This document shows positions 16,763 through 25,729 of a stretch of 64,000 bases of DNA, piece after piece; the first letter of the stretch is position 1; each line of letters starts with the position of its first letter. A model generated the notes under the pieces. That model ran no database searches. It was not told the origin of the DNA and saw only the letters and a list, made by a program, of their open reading frames with translations. The stretch is from Roseomonas indoligenes (GTDB lineage Bacteria > Pseudomonadota > Alphaproteobacteria > Acetobacterales > Acetobacteraceae), in contig NZ_JAGIZA010000005.1 in the NCBI RefSeq assembly GCF_017813365.1, positions 248,001 through 312,000 on the forward strand. The letters run 5' to 3'. The translations under genes were made by a program, and so were the position numbers.

Positions 16763-18127
16763 ATGACGAGGCGCAGGCTGCTGTTGGAGGATGCGCTCCT
16801 GCCCTCGGGCTGGGCGCAGGGTGTCGTCCTCGAGATCGAGTCCGGCTGGATCCGCGCGGTCCAGCCCGGCGGCTCGCCGGAGGGCTGCGAGCGGGTGCCC
16901 GGCATCGCCCTGCCGGGAATGCCGAACCTGCACAGCCACACCTTCCAGCGCGCCATGGCCGGGCTGGCCGAGATCCGTGGCCCGGGCGAGGACAGCTTCT
17001 GGACCTGGCGGAACGTGATGTACGGCTTCCTCGGGCGGCTGACCCCGGAGGATGTGCAGGCCGTCGCCGCCCAGGCGATGGTGGAAATGCTGGAGGGCGG
17101 CTTCACCGCGCTGACGGAGTTCCATTACCTTCACCACGACCCCGCCGGCCGCCCCTACGACAATCCCGCCGAGATGGGCGCCCGCGTGGCCGCCGCGGCT
17201 GGTGAGACGGGAATCGGGCTCACCCTTCTGCCCGTGCTCTACACCTATGGCGGCTTCGGCGCGCAGCCCGCGACATCCGGCCAGGCCCGTTTTCTCCACG
17301 GCGTTGACGGCTATGCCCGCCTGCTCGAGGCCTCCGCCGCCGCGATCGCCCCGCTGGAAGATCCCGCGCTGGGCATGGCTCCCCACTCCCTGCGCGCCGT
17401 GGCGCCCGAGGGGCTGCGGGCGATGCTGGACATCCGGAGCGAGGGCCCCGTTCACATCCATGTCGCGGAGCAGATGCGCGAGGTGGAGGACTGCCTCGCC
17501 TGGTCCGGCCAGCGCCCCGTCGCCTGGCTGCTCTCCCATACCCCGGTGGATCCCCGCTGGTGCCTTGTCCACGCCACCCACATGGACCCGTCGGAGGTGG
17601 AGGGGCTCGCCCGCACGGGCGCCGTGGCAGGCCTCTGCCCGATCACCGAGGCCAATCTTGGCGACGGGGTTTTCGAGGCACCGGCCTTCCTCGCCGCCGG
17701 AGGCCGTTTCGGCGTCGGGTCGGATTCGAACGTGGAGATCGCCGCGCCGGGCGAGCTGCGGATGCTGGAATATTCCCAGCGCCTCGCGCGCCGCGGCCGC
17801 AACCTGCTGGCCTCGGCACCCGGCGCCTCCACCGGCCGCAGCCTCTACGAGTCGGCGCTGGCCGGTGGAGCGCAGGCGGCGGGCCGCCGCATCGGCCGCA
17901 TCGAACCCGGCCACCGCGCGGACCTCGTGGTGCTGGACCGGACGCATCCCTCCCTCGCCCTGGCCGAAGGCGACGGCTGGCTCGACACCCTCACCTTCAG
18001 CGCCGGGCCGGCCGCCGTAGACACGGTGATCGTCGGCGGCCGCAGCGTGGTCACCGGCGGGCGGCACCACCGGCGGGAGGAGATCGCCGGGCGCTACAGG
18101 GCGGCTATGGCCGGGCTGGCGGGCTAG
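16763..18127 (+). CDS. hutF: Formimidoylglutamate deiminase
   Basis: A 454-aa amidohydrolase-superfamily enzyme that converts N-formimino-glutamate to N-formyl-glutamate in the five-step histidine pathway. Metal ligands are visible in 'GMPNLHSHTFQRAMAGLAE' (HxH), the His in 'GPVHIHVAEQMREVEDC', 'LVHATHMD' and the Asp in 'GVGSDSNVEI'. These blocks and the length match HutF. No other hut genes are in the window. It ends convergently with the FMN monooxygenase gene, the two stop codons sharing the palindrome CTAG. A deaminase role for another substrate cannot be excluded. Confidence 0.88.
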   Translation: MTRRRLLLEDALLPSGWAQGVVLEIESGWIRAVQPGGSPEGCERVPGIALPGMPNLHSHTFQRAMAGLAEIRGPGEDSFWTWRNVMYGFLGRLTPEDVQAVAAQAMVEMLEGGFTALTEFHYLHHDPAGRPYDNPAEMGARVAAAAGETGIGLTLLPVLYTYGGFGAQPATSGQARFLHGVDGYARLLEASAAAIAPLEDPALGMAPHSLRAVAPEGLRAMLDIRSEGPVHIHVAEQMREVEDCLAWSGQRPVAWLLSHTPVDPRWCLVHATHMDPSEVEGLARTGAVAGLCPITEANLGDGVFEAPAFLAAGGRFGVGSDSNVEIAAPGELRMLEYSQRLARRGRNLLASAPGASTGRSLYESALAGGAQAAGRRIGRIEPGHRADLVVLDRTHPSLALAEGDGWLDTLTFSAGPAAVDTVIVGGRSVVTGGRHHRREEIAGRYRAAMAGLAG

Positions 18128-19422
18128 GCCGCCCGTCCCGGCCGTTCCAGCCCCAGGTTCTCCCGCAGGGTCGTCCCAGCATACTCCTGCCGGAACAGCC
18201 CGCGCTCCTGCAGGATCGGCACGACGAGACCGACGAAATCCTCGAACCCCTCGTGGAACCAGGGCGGCATGACGTTGAACCCGTCCGCCGCGCCCCCGGT
18301 GAACCACTGCTCCAGCGTGTCCGCGATCCGCTCCGCCGAACCGCAGAGAACCCAATGCCCCCGCGCCGCGGCCGTAAGGTTGTAGAGGTCGCGCAACGTC
18401 ATGCCCTCCCGCCGCGCCTTGCCCAGCATCACGCTCGCGAAGCTGTGGTAGGTATCGGGCAGCGGGATGTCGGGGATCGGGCCGTCCAGGTCGTAGCCGC
18501 CCATGTCCACGCCGAGGCGGTCGCTGAGGAGCTGCCGGGCATTGCCGCCGTCCACGAAGCCCTGCAGCACGGCCAGCTTGTCGAAGGCCTCCTTGTCCGT
18601 GCGCCCCACCACGGGCATCACGCCGGGCAGGATCGTCACATCCTCCGGCCGTCGTCCGAGCGGCGGCAATCGCGCCTTGAGGGCGGCGTAGCCCGCGCGC
18701 GCCTCCTCAAAGTCCTGCACCACGGAGAAGACGACATCCGCCGTCGCCGCCGCCAGCGCATGCCCGGGCTCCGACCCGCCGGCCTGCAGCACCACCGGAT
18801 GGCCTTGCGGCGAGCGCCCGATATTGACCGGCCCCTTCACCTGAAAATGCGGGCCGTCATGGTCCAGCGCCCGCACCCGGGATGGATCGATGTAGAGGCC
18901 GCTTGAGCGATCGGCCACCACGGCGTCGTCCGCCCAGCAATCCCATAGCCCCTTCACCACCCCCAGGAACTCGCGCGCGATCGCGTAGCGCTCCGCGTGG
19001 TTAGGATGCAGCTTGCCGAAGTTCGGTGCGGCAGCCGGGCTCGCGCCCGTCACCGCGTTCCAAGCCGCGCGCCCGCCGCTGATATGATCGAGCGAGGCGA
19101 AGGCGCGCGCGACGGTGAAAGGATCGCTGTAGGTGGTGGCCACCGTCGCGCCCAGCCCGATATGGGTCGTGCTCGCCGCCAGCGCCGAGAGCATCGTCAG
19201 CGGCTCCAGCCGCAGCGTGTAGGACGGATGGGCGGCCGGATCGGCGTAGAGGTTGTCGCCCATGAAGATCATGTCGAACCGGCCACGCTCCGCCGTCCGC
19301 GCGATCTGCCGTAGCGCCGCCATGTCCTGGAAGCTGTCCACCGCGCCGGGGTAGCGCCAGCCCGCGACATGGCTGCCTGTTCCCAGCAGGAACAGGCCCA
19401 AATGCATTTGCCGCGCGCTCAT
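18124..19422 (-). CDS. FMN-dependent LLM monooxygenase (NtaA/SnaA/DszA group)
   Basis: A 432-aa bacterial luciferase-like monooxygenase that needs reduced FMN. Group blocks are 'MHLGLFLLGTGSHVAGWRYP', 'TAERGRFDMIFMGDNLYAD', 'LDHISGGRAAWNAVTGASP' and 'RSPQGHPVVLQAGGSEPGHALA'. Relatives oxidise nitrilotriacetate, sulfones or heterocycles. It is the last gene of the leftward ABC operon and overlaps the permease stop by 4 bp (ATGA), so it most likely attacks the compound that transporter imports. No flavin reductase gene is adjacent. Confidence 0.87.
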   Translation of the reverse strand: MSARQMHLGLFLLGTGSHVAGWRYPGAVDSFQDMAALRQIARTAERGRFDMIFMGDNLYADPAAHPSYTLRLEPLTMLSALAASTTHIGLGATVATTYSDPFTVARAFASLDHISGGRAAWNAVTGASPAAAPNFGKLHPNHAERYAIAREFLGVVKGLWDCWADDAVVADRSSGLYIDPSRVRALDHDGPHFQVKGPVNIGRSPQGHPVVLQAGGSEPGHALAAATADVVFSVVQDFEEARAGYAALKARLPPLGRRPEDVTILPGVMPVVGRTDKEAFDKLAVLQGFVDGGNARQLLSDRLGVDMGGYDLDGPIPDIPLPDTYHSFASVMLGKARREGMTLRDLYNLTAAARGHWVLCGSAERIADTLEQWFTGGAADGFNVMPPWFHEGFEDFVGLVVPILQERGLFRQEYAGTTLRENLGLERPGRAA

Positions 19423-20156
19423 CGCCAGAAGATCACCTTTCGCTCCACCCAGCCGATCAGCCCGAAGAAGGCAAGGCTGATGGCCGATGCCACGAAGATG
19501 GCCGCCCAGACCTGCACGAAGTCGATCTGCACCACCGCCTGGTATATGATCCAGCCGAGGCCGCTCCGCGCGCCCAGCATCTCCGTCACGATCGCCACGA
19601 TCAGGCTGCGCACGGTCGCCACCCGCATCCCCGCGGCGATCAGCGGCATTGCCGCCGGCAGCCGCAGCCGCCACAGCACCGAGGCCTGACCCGCGCCGAA
19701 GCTCCGCAGCAGGTCCACGGACCGCCGATCCACCCGGTCGAACCCCGCCAGGGCGCTGAGGAAGACGGTGAAGCCCACGGCCAGCGTCACCATCACGATC
19801 TTGGAGGAGACGCCGATCCCGAACCACAGCAGCACCAGCGGCGAATAGGCCGCCACCGGCACGGAGTTCACCGCCATCACCACCGGCATGATTCCCGTGC
19901 GCGACCAGGGCAGGATGGTGATGACGGTCGCGAGCGCGATCCCGATGGCCGTGCCGAGGCCGTAGCCCAGCAGCGCTTCCAGCAGCGTGGTCGCGCCGCC
20001 GGACAGCAGATCGGCCCGCTGCGCCCAGATCCCGCCGAGGATCTCGCTCACCGCCGGCAGCGTATAGGAAGGCAGCGCGAATCCCCGCGCCGAACCCTCC
20101 CAGAGCAGGACGATCAGCACGGCGCCCAGCACGCCGCGCATCGCGGAGCGGCTCAC
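19419..20156 (-). CDS. ABC transporter permease (second subunit)
   Basis: Inner-membrane permease of 245 aa from the GTG at 20156, chosen because it overlaps the stop of the upstream permease (GTGA) and has a G-rich ribosome-binding site; an ATG 5 codons later is possible. It has about six membrane segments, and the EAA-like loop is 'VDLLRSFGAGQASVLWRLRLP' in two parts. It belongs to the SsuC/ThiX/NrtB permease group and probably pairs with the neighbouring permease as a heterodimer. Confidence 0.88.
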   Translation of the reverse strand: MSRSAMRGVLGAVLIVLLWEGSARGFALPSYTLPAVSEILGGIWAQRADLLSGGATTLLEALLGYGLGTAIGIALATVITILPWSRTGIMPVVMAVNSVPVAAYSPLVLLWFGIGVSSKIVMVTLAVGFTVFLSALAGFDRVDRRSVDLLRSFGAGQASVLWRLRLPAAMPLIAAGMRVATVRSLIVAIVTEMLGARSGLGWIIYQAVVQIDFVQVWAAIFVASAISLAFFGLIGWVERKVIFWR

Positions 20157-20962
20157 GCTTCCGCCCCCCAGAACACCAGATATCGCTCGGCCAGGGCCAC
20201 CAGCGCGTAGAACCCCGTGCCCAGGACGGCGGCGCAGAGGATGGCCGCCCACATCACCGTCACCTGCTCCGTGTACATGGCCTGAAGCAGGATGACGCCG
20301 AGCCCGGTCGTGTCCCCGAACCACTCCCCCACGATCGCGCCGACAAGGCTGAGCGAGGCGCCAAGCCGCAGCGCGACGAAGATCTGCGGCAGGGCCGAGG
20401 GCAGCAGCAGCCGCAGCAGGACCTGCCGCCCCGTCGCTCCGAAGCTGCGCAGCAGCGCCATCTGGCGCGGGTCCACGGATTGCAGCCCCACCAGCGTGTT
20501 CACCGTGACGGGGAAGAAGGTGAGATAGAAGGCGATCACCGCCTTAGCCAGCAGCGTGTTCCCGAACCACAGCACCACCAGCGCCCCGAAGGCGATGACG
20601 GGAATGGTCTGGGACACCACGAAGACCGGGAACAGCATGTCCCGCAGAACCGGCGCCCGCAGGAACAGGACCCCGTTCAGAACGCCCACCGCGACGCCGG
20701 CCGCGAAGCCGATCAGCGTCTCCAGCGCGGTCCGCAGGAAGCCCGCCGCATAGGCCTCCGGCGTCGCCGCGATCGTGGACAGGATCGCGCTCAGCCGCGG
20801 CAGGTATTCCGGTCGGATGCCGAAGCCCAGCACCGCCCCTTCCCAGACCGCCGCCGCGATGCCGAGCCCGAGCACAAGCCTTCCCAGCCCCATCAGGACG
20901 GGCGCGGCGCGGCGCAAGCCTGCCGCGCCGCGCGGGGCCGGGAGGGCAACGGCCCCGCTCAA
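20153..20962 (-). CDS. ABC transporter permease (first subunit)
   Basis: A 269-aa inner-membrane permease. The TTG at 20962 overlaps the binding-protein stop (TTGA). The EAA loop is around 'MALLRSFGATGRQVLLRLLLP' (read in two parts) followed by 'GAIVGEWFGDTTGLGVILLQ'. It belongs to the group that transports thiamine precursors, riboflavin, nitrate or sulfonates. A second permease gene overlaps its end, so the channel is probably a heterodimer rather than a homodimer. Confidence 0.88.
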   Translation of the reverse strand: MSGAVALPAPRGAAGLRRAAPVLMGLGRLVLGLGIAAAVWEGAVLGFGIRPEYLPRLSAILSTIAATPEAYAAGFLRTALETLIGFAAGVAVGVLNGVLFLRAPVLRDMLFPVFVVSQTIPVIAFGALVVLWFGNTLLAKAVIAFYLTFFPVTVNTLVGLQSVDPRQMALLRSFGATGRQVLLRLLLPSALPQIFVALRLGASLSLVGAIVGEWFGDTTGLGVILLQAMYTEQVTVMWAAILCAAVLGTGFYALVALAERYLVFWGAEA

Positions 20963-21963
20963 GCCATCCGATCCGCGACGGGGATTGCCGCCAGGAAGCT
21001 GCCGTCATAGGCCTTGGCGAGATCGACCGGCTGCTTGATCACGTCGTTCTGGCGCAGGAAGTCATGCGCCGAGCGGATTGCAGCGTCGTCGATCCAGAAC
21101 AGCCCCTGCTGCGCGGCGGCGCCGGCCGTCATCAGCTTCCCGGCCTCCACCAGCATGAATTCCTGGTGCGCGCGGTCGAGCGCGGGCGAGGCCGCCATCA
21201 CGACGTCCACGCCCGCCTTCTGGTCCTTCAGCGCGTCCCGCCACCCCTTGATCGAGGCGCGCAGGAAGCCGCGCACCGTCTCCGGCTTCTGCCGCGCCGT
21301 CGTCTCGCTCACGATCAGCGTGTCGCGCGGGAAGGTGATGCCCTCGTCCTCGGCCACGAAGGTTCGCAGCTTCTCGCGGCCCATGCGGGTCATCAGCGTG
21401 TAGAACTCGTTGTACTTCGTGGCCGTCACCACATCGATCTGCCCTTCCACGAAGGGCGTCACGGAGACCTGCTGCGGCTGCATGGTGAAGTCGCCCGGCT
21501 TCAGCCCGATCTTCGCCAGCATACCCAGCAGCACGTAGTTTGCGCCGGTGTACCAGGTGGTGACCGTCTTGCCCTTGAAGTCCTGCAGCGTGCGGATCGG
21601 ACCATCGGCGCGCGTCACGAAGAAGAAAGGCGTCTGCTGGTGCGAGACGCCGATGCAGACCACCGGCAGATTCTTCTCCCGCGCCGCGAAAACGCTGTCC
21701 GTCCCGCCGGAGAGGCCGAAGGTATCCGCCCCCGTGGCCACCAGGTTCTCCGTCAGCAGGTTCGGCCCGCCGGGATTGATCGTGAGATCGATGCCCTCGG
21801 CTTCATAGTAGCCGCGCGCCTTGGCAAGGTAGAAGCCGGCGAACTGCGTCTGCGCCAGCCACTTCAGCCGCAGCGTCGCCTTCTGCGTGCCCTGGGCGCG
21901 CGCGACGAAGGGAAGGATGGCAGGCGCCGCGGCGGCGGCCGTGAGAAGGGTGCGCCTCTGCAT
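20959..21963 (-). CDS. THI5/NMT1-type ABC substrate-binding protein
   Basis: A 334-aa periplasmic binding protein with signal peptide MQRRTLLTAAAAAPAILPFV. 'LKWLAQTQFAGFYLAKARGY' is the characteristic start of the NMT1/THI5 family, whose bacterial members (ThiY, RibY) bind pyrimidine precursors of thiamine or riboflavin. The ATG at 21963 follows AAGGAG. The combination with an FMN monooxygenase suggests uptake of an N-heterocycle for breakdown, not cofactor salvage. The ligand is not shown by the sequence. Confidence 0.85.
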   Translation of the reverse strand: MQRRTLLTAAAAAPAILPFVARAQGTQKATLRLKWLAQTQFAGFYLAKARGYYEAEGIDLTINPGGPNLLTENLVATGADTFGLSGGTDSVFAAREKNLPVVCIGVSHQQTPFFFVTRADGPIRTLQDFKGKTVTTWYTGANYVLLGMLAKIGLKPGDFTMQPQQVSVTPFVEGQIDVVTATKYNEFYTLMTRMGREKLRTFVAEDEGITFPRDTLIVSETTARQKPETVRGFLRASIKGWRDALKDQKAGVDVVMAASPALDRAHQEFMLVEAGKLMTAGAAAQQGLFWIDDAAIRSAHDFLRQNDVIKQPVDLAKAYDGSFLAAIPVADRMA

Positions 21964-22028
21964 GGGTCCGGTCTCCTTGGGGGTGCCCCGATGGGCGTTG
22001 GTGTTCGTGGTCCGGCCGGCGCCGGTGG

Positions 22029-22829
<801 letters not shown>

Positions 22830-22852
22830 GGGCTCAGGCAAACCGGGAGGAT

Positions 22853-22864
22853 CCTTGTATAAGG
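22853..22864. promoter_or_regulatory. Palindrome upstream of ABC operon (GntR-site candidate)
   Basis: CCTT-GTAT-AAGG, a perfect 4-bp-arm palindrome 23 bp before the ATPase start. It contains TTGTAT, which also appears inverted in the gntR upstream element at 22995-23006. It may be an operator of the divergent GntR protein. Confidence 0.35.
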
Positions 22865-22994
22865 AGCATGTCTCCCGGCATGCAGATAGCGGGATTACCC
22901 CTCCGGCTCAGCAACCGCCATGCCAGCCACGCCTTTCTCGAAGCAGCGCCCACCGCGAAGGGTCCAAATTCAGCGGCACGGGATATGCTGCTCG

Positions 22995-23021
22995 GCATAC
23001 AAAATTGAGGAAATTGCACAC
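22995..23021. promoter_or_regulatory. Possible GntR operator directly upstream of gntR
   Basis: GCATACAAAATT (22995-23006) and AAATTGCACAC (23011-23021) abut the gntR start. The same words, GTATGCAA and AAATTGC, occur in the perfect palindrome after gntR (23742-23768). This suggests autoregulation by the same protein. Confidence 0.4.
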
Positions 23022-23023
23022 AC

Positions 23024-23734
23024 ATGAGCGAAGCTGAGGCCTGCCAGGAGGCAACCCGCCCAGGAATGAGGCAGGAACCCCTCTCCGTCACCGGGGGCGA
23101 GACGCTCGCCAGCGCCCTGCGCCGGCGCCTGGAAGCCGATATCGCCGATGGTCGCCTGGACCCGGGCACCCGCCTGGACGAGCAGGACGTCGCCCAGCGC
23201 TTCGGCGTCTCCCGAACCCCGGTGCGCGAAGCCTTCCGCCTTCTCGCCTCAGACCGCCTGGTCGAGCTGCGCGGGCGACAAGGCGCCGTGGTCCGCAGCA
23301 TCGGCGTCCACACGCTGATCGAGATGTTCCAGGTCATGGGCGAACTGGAAGGCCTTTGCGCCCGCCTCGCGGCTCGCCGTGCCTCACCGCGCCAGCTGGA
23401 GCGGATGACGGCCATCCACGCCCGCCTGGAAGCCGCCGCGGAAAGCGGCCCGGACCTCTTCTACGATGTGAACCAGGAGTTCCACGAAGCCATCTACGAG
23501 GCTTCCTGCAATGTCTTCCTGGCCGAGGAGACGCGGAAGCTCCGCAACCGCGTCGCTACCTACCGCCGCCGTGTCACCCGCATGCCGGACCGGATCCGCG
23601 ACACCATCCGGGAGCATGCGGAAATCATGGATGCCATCGCCGGCCGCGACCCGGAACGCGCCCACTCCGTCATGCGCTCTCACCTCACCCTTCTCGGCGA
23701 CAACCTTCTGGACTTCATCGCAGCCTTCGAGTGA
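23024..23734 (+). CDS. GntR-family regulator (FCD type)
   Basis: A 236-aa regulator. An N-terminal winged helix is seen in 'LDEQDVAQRFGVSRTPVREAF', typical of GntR, followed by an all-helical FCD ligand domain with likely metal-binding His in 'FHEAIYEAS', 'IREHAEIMDAI' and 'HLTLL'. It lies between a leftward transporter/monooxygenase operon and a rightward SDR/hydrolase operon, with related elements on both sides. It is therefore the likely substrate-responsive switch for the whole locus. Confidence 0.9.
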   Translation: MSEAEACQEATRPGMRQEPLSVTGGETLASALRRRLEADIADGRLDPGTRLDEQDVAQRFGVSRTPVREAFRLLASDRLVELRGRQGAVVRSIGVHTLIEMFQVMGELEGLCARLAARRASPRQLERMTAIHARLEAAAESGPDLFYDVNQEFHEAIYEASCNVFLAEETRKLRNRVATYRRRVTRMPDRIRDTIREHAEIMDAIAGRDPERAHSVMRSHLTLLGDNLLDFIAAFE

Positions 23735-23741
23735 GAGGTTG

Positions 23742-23768
23742 GTATGCAAATTGCTGCACCTTGCATAC
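23742..23768. promoter_or_regulatory. Perfect inverted repeat, probable GntR operator
   Basis: GTATGCAA (23742-23749), an 11-bp spacer, and TTGCATAC (23761-23768): arms match exactly. It lies between the gntR stop and the SDR start, 19 bp before the SDR start. It is AT-rich against a GC-rich background. Regulation of the rightward operon by the neighbouring GntR is inferred. Confidence 0.6.
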
Positions 23769-23787
23769 TGAACATCGGAGCCTTTCC

Positions 23788-24570
23788 TTGAAGCTCGATC
23801 TTACCGGCAAGACGGCCCTCATCACCGGCGCCTCCAAGGGCATCGGCCTCGCTTGCGCCGAGGTCTTGGCGGAGGAGGGCTGCCACCTCCACCTCGCCGC
23901 CCGCAACGGCGCCGCCATGGAGGATACGGCCGCCCGCCTGCGCGCCGACCACGGCGTGCGCGTCACCGTCCACGCGGCCGACCTCGGCAGCACCCCCGCC
24001 ATGGAGGCCCTGGCCGAGGCGGCGGGCGAGATCGACATCCTCGTCAACAATGCCGGGGATATCCCCTCCGGCAACCTCGCCTCCGTCACGGACGAGGCGA
24101 TCCGGCGCGGCTTCGACCTGAAGGTCTTCGGCTACATCGCCCTCACCCGCCTCTTCTACCCGCGCATGAAGGCGCAGGGCGGTGGCGTGGTGATCAACGT
24201 GATCGGCAACAGCGGCGAGAACTGGGACGCCGCCTACTTCGCAGGCTCCACCGGCAACGCCGCCCTCATGTCCTTCTCCAAGGCCATCGGCGGCCGCAGC
24301 CTGGACGACGGTATCCGCGTGGTGGGCATCAACCCCGGCCCTGTCGCCACGGACCGCATGCTGAAGATCATGCGCACCAAGGCGATCGACATGCTGGGCG
24401 ACGCGGAGCGCTGGGAGGAGCTGTTCGACAAGTACCCGGGCAAACGCCCCGCGACGGCGCGGGAATGCGCCGATCTCGTCGCCTTCATGGCTTCCCCCCG
24501 CGCCGGCTACATCACCGGCACCGTCGTCACCATCGATGGCGGCATCGCCGCCCGCGGCTCGGTGATCTGA
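23788..24570 (+). CDS. SDR-family oxidoreductase with altered active site
   Basis: A 260-aa Rossmann-fold protein. The NAD(P) motif TGASKGIG is at residues 13-20 and NNAG at 87-90. The catalytic YxxxK motif is changed: Y150 is followed at +4 by S154, not Lys, in 'AAYFAGSTGNAALM'. The start is TTG 23788 with GGAG 8 bp upstream, in the only frame matching the family. It is the first gene of the rightward operon and lies 2 bp before the aminotransferase-like gene. It may reduce a pathway aldehyde or ketone, or be catalytically atypical. Confidence 0.85.
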   Translation: MKLDLTGKTALITGASKGIGLACAEVLAEEGCHLHLAARNGAAMEDTAARLRADHGVRVTVHAADLGSTPAMEALAEAAGEIDILVNNAGDIPSGNLASVTDEAIRRGFDLKVFGYIALTRLFYPRMKAQGGGVVINVIGNSGENWDAAYFAGSTGNAALMSFSKAIGGRSLDDGIRVVGINPGPVATDRMLKIMRTKAIDMLGDAERWEELFDKYPGKRPATARECADLVAFMASPRAGYITGTVVTIDGGIAARGSVI

Positions 24571-24572
24571 CC

Positions 24573-25718
24573 ATGCCGCTCGACGCCACCGAGAAGGCCC
24601 TCGTCCGCAACCGCTACTTCGACGAACTGACGGCCACCCCAGACCTGGCCTGGATGGGCCAGAACACCAACCACATCGCCGCCCACCCCGCCGTGCGCGC
24701 GGCGATGGTGGCCGCGATCGAGGGCGGCGAGTTCAATGCCTACGCCCCGCCGCTCGGCTTCGAGGCCCTGCGCGCCGCCATCACCGCCGATCTTGGCGTA
24801 CCCGGTGCGGAGGCGCTGGTGACGGAGGGCGGGGTGAACGCCCTGGCCCTCGTCTGCCGCGCCCGCTGCAAGCCCGGCACCCGCTTCGTCACCACCGATC
24901 CCAGCTGGAAGTGGCCGCTGATGTTCGCCCGGCAGGCCGGCGCCGAGGTGGTGGAGATCCCGATCTACGACCCGGGCACGCAGTACAAGCTGACGCCGGA
25001 GGCCCTGGCCGCCGCGGTCGATCACACCACGACGGTCATCTACCTGGTGGACCCCAACAACCCCCTCGGCATCCGCTACACCGCCGAGGAGATCACGGCC
25101 TTCGCGCGGATCGCCAGGGATTGCGGCGCCCTGCTGGTGCATGACTGCACCTACCGCGATTTTGCCGACGGCCACCATCCCGCGCTCAAGGTCGCGCCGG
25201 AGCACTCCGTCGTCTCCCTCTCCTTCTCCAAGTGGCTCGGCCTCGCCGGCATGCGGATCGGCGCCCTCGTCACGCCCCGCGGCCTTTTCGGCGAGTTCGC
25301 GGCCCAGGCCACCAGCGTGCTCGGCGCCAGCGTCATCGCTCAGCGCGCGGCGCTGGCTGGCCTCTCCGTCAAGAAGGAATGGATGGAGGAGGTTCGCCGG
25401 ATCGACACCGCCAACAAGGTCATGATCCGGGACGCCGCCGCCGCTATCGGCCTGACCTGCCCCGTCTGGCCCAGCCACGGCAACTTCCTGGTGCTGGAGA
25501 CCGGCGCAACCGGCCTGCGCCCGGAAGCTCTGGTGGAGGCCGCCCGGCGCCGCGGCATCATGATCCGCCAGGGCACCTATCACACGGAGCGCTTCGGCGA
25601 CCGCTTCATCAAGGTCAGCACCTCCGTTCCCACCGAATGGGCCGAGCGCCTGCGCGACGCCTTCCCCGCCATCGCGGCGGAGGCGCGCACCCTCAACGAC
25701 GTCGCGCCGCAGTTCTGA
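24573..25718 (+). CDS. Class I/II PLP-dependent aminotransferase
   Basis: A 381-aa fold-type I aminotransferase. 'IYLVDPNNPLGIRYTAEEI' and 'LLVHDCTYRDFADGHH' are the substrate/PLP contact blocks, and the PLP lysine lies in 'SLSFSKWLGLAGMRIGALV'. The overall layout resembles histidinol-phosphate and aspartate aminotransferases. It is the second gene of the GntR-linked operon, between an SDR and an alpha/beta hydrolase, so it probably acts on an amino or keto intermediate. The substrate is unknown. Confidence 0.86.
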   Translation: MPLDATEKALVRNRYFDELTATPDLAWMGQNTNHIAAHPAVRAAMVAAIEGGEFNAYAPPLGFEALRAAITADLGVPGAEALVTEGGVNALALVCRARCKPGTRFVTTDPSWKWPLMFARQAGAEVVEIPIYDPGTQYKLTPEALAAAVDHTTTVIYLVDPNNPLGIRYTAEEITAFARIARDCGALLVHDCTYRDFADGHHPALKVAPEHSVVSLSFSKWLGLAGMRIGALVTPRGLFGEFAAQATSVLGASVIAQRAALAGLSVKKEWMEEVRRIDTANKVMIRDAAAAIGLTCPVWPSHGNFLVLETGATGLRPEALVEAARRRGIMIRQGTYHTERFGDRFIKVSTSVPTEWAERLRDAFPAIAAEARTLNDVAPQF

Positions 25719-25729
25719 AGGGGCACACC

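Noticed and set aside
16244-18355. 703-codon open frame on the minus strand
   Set aside because: Antisense to hutF, whose metal-binding motifs are convincing.
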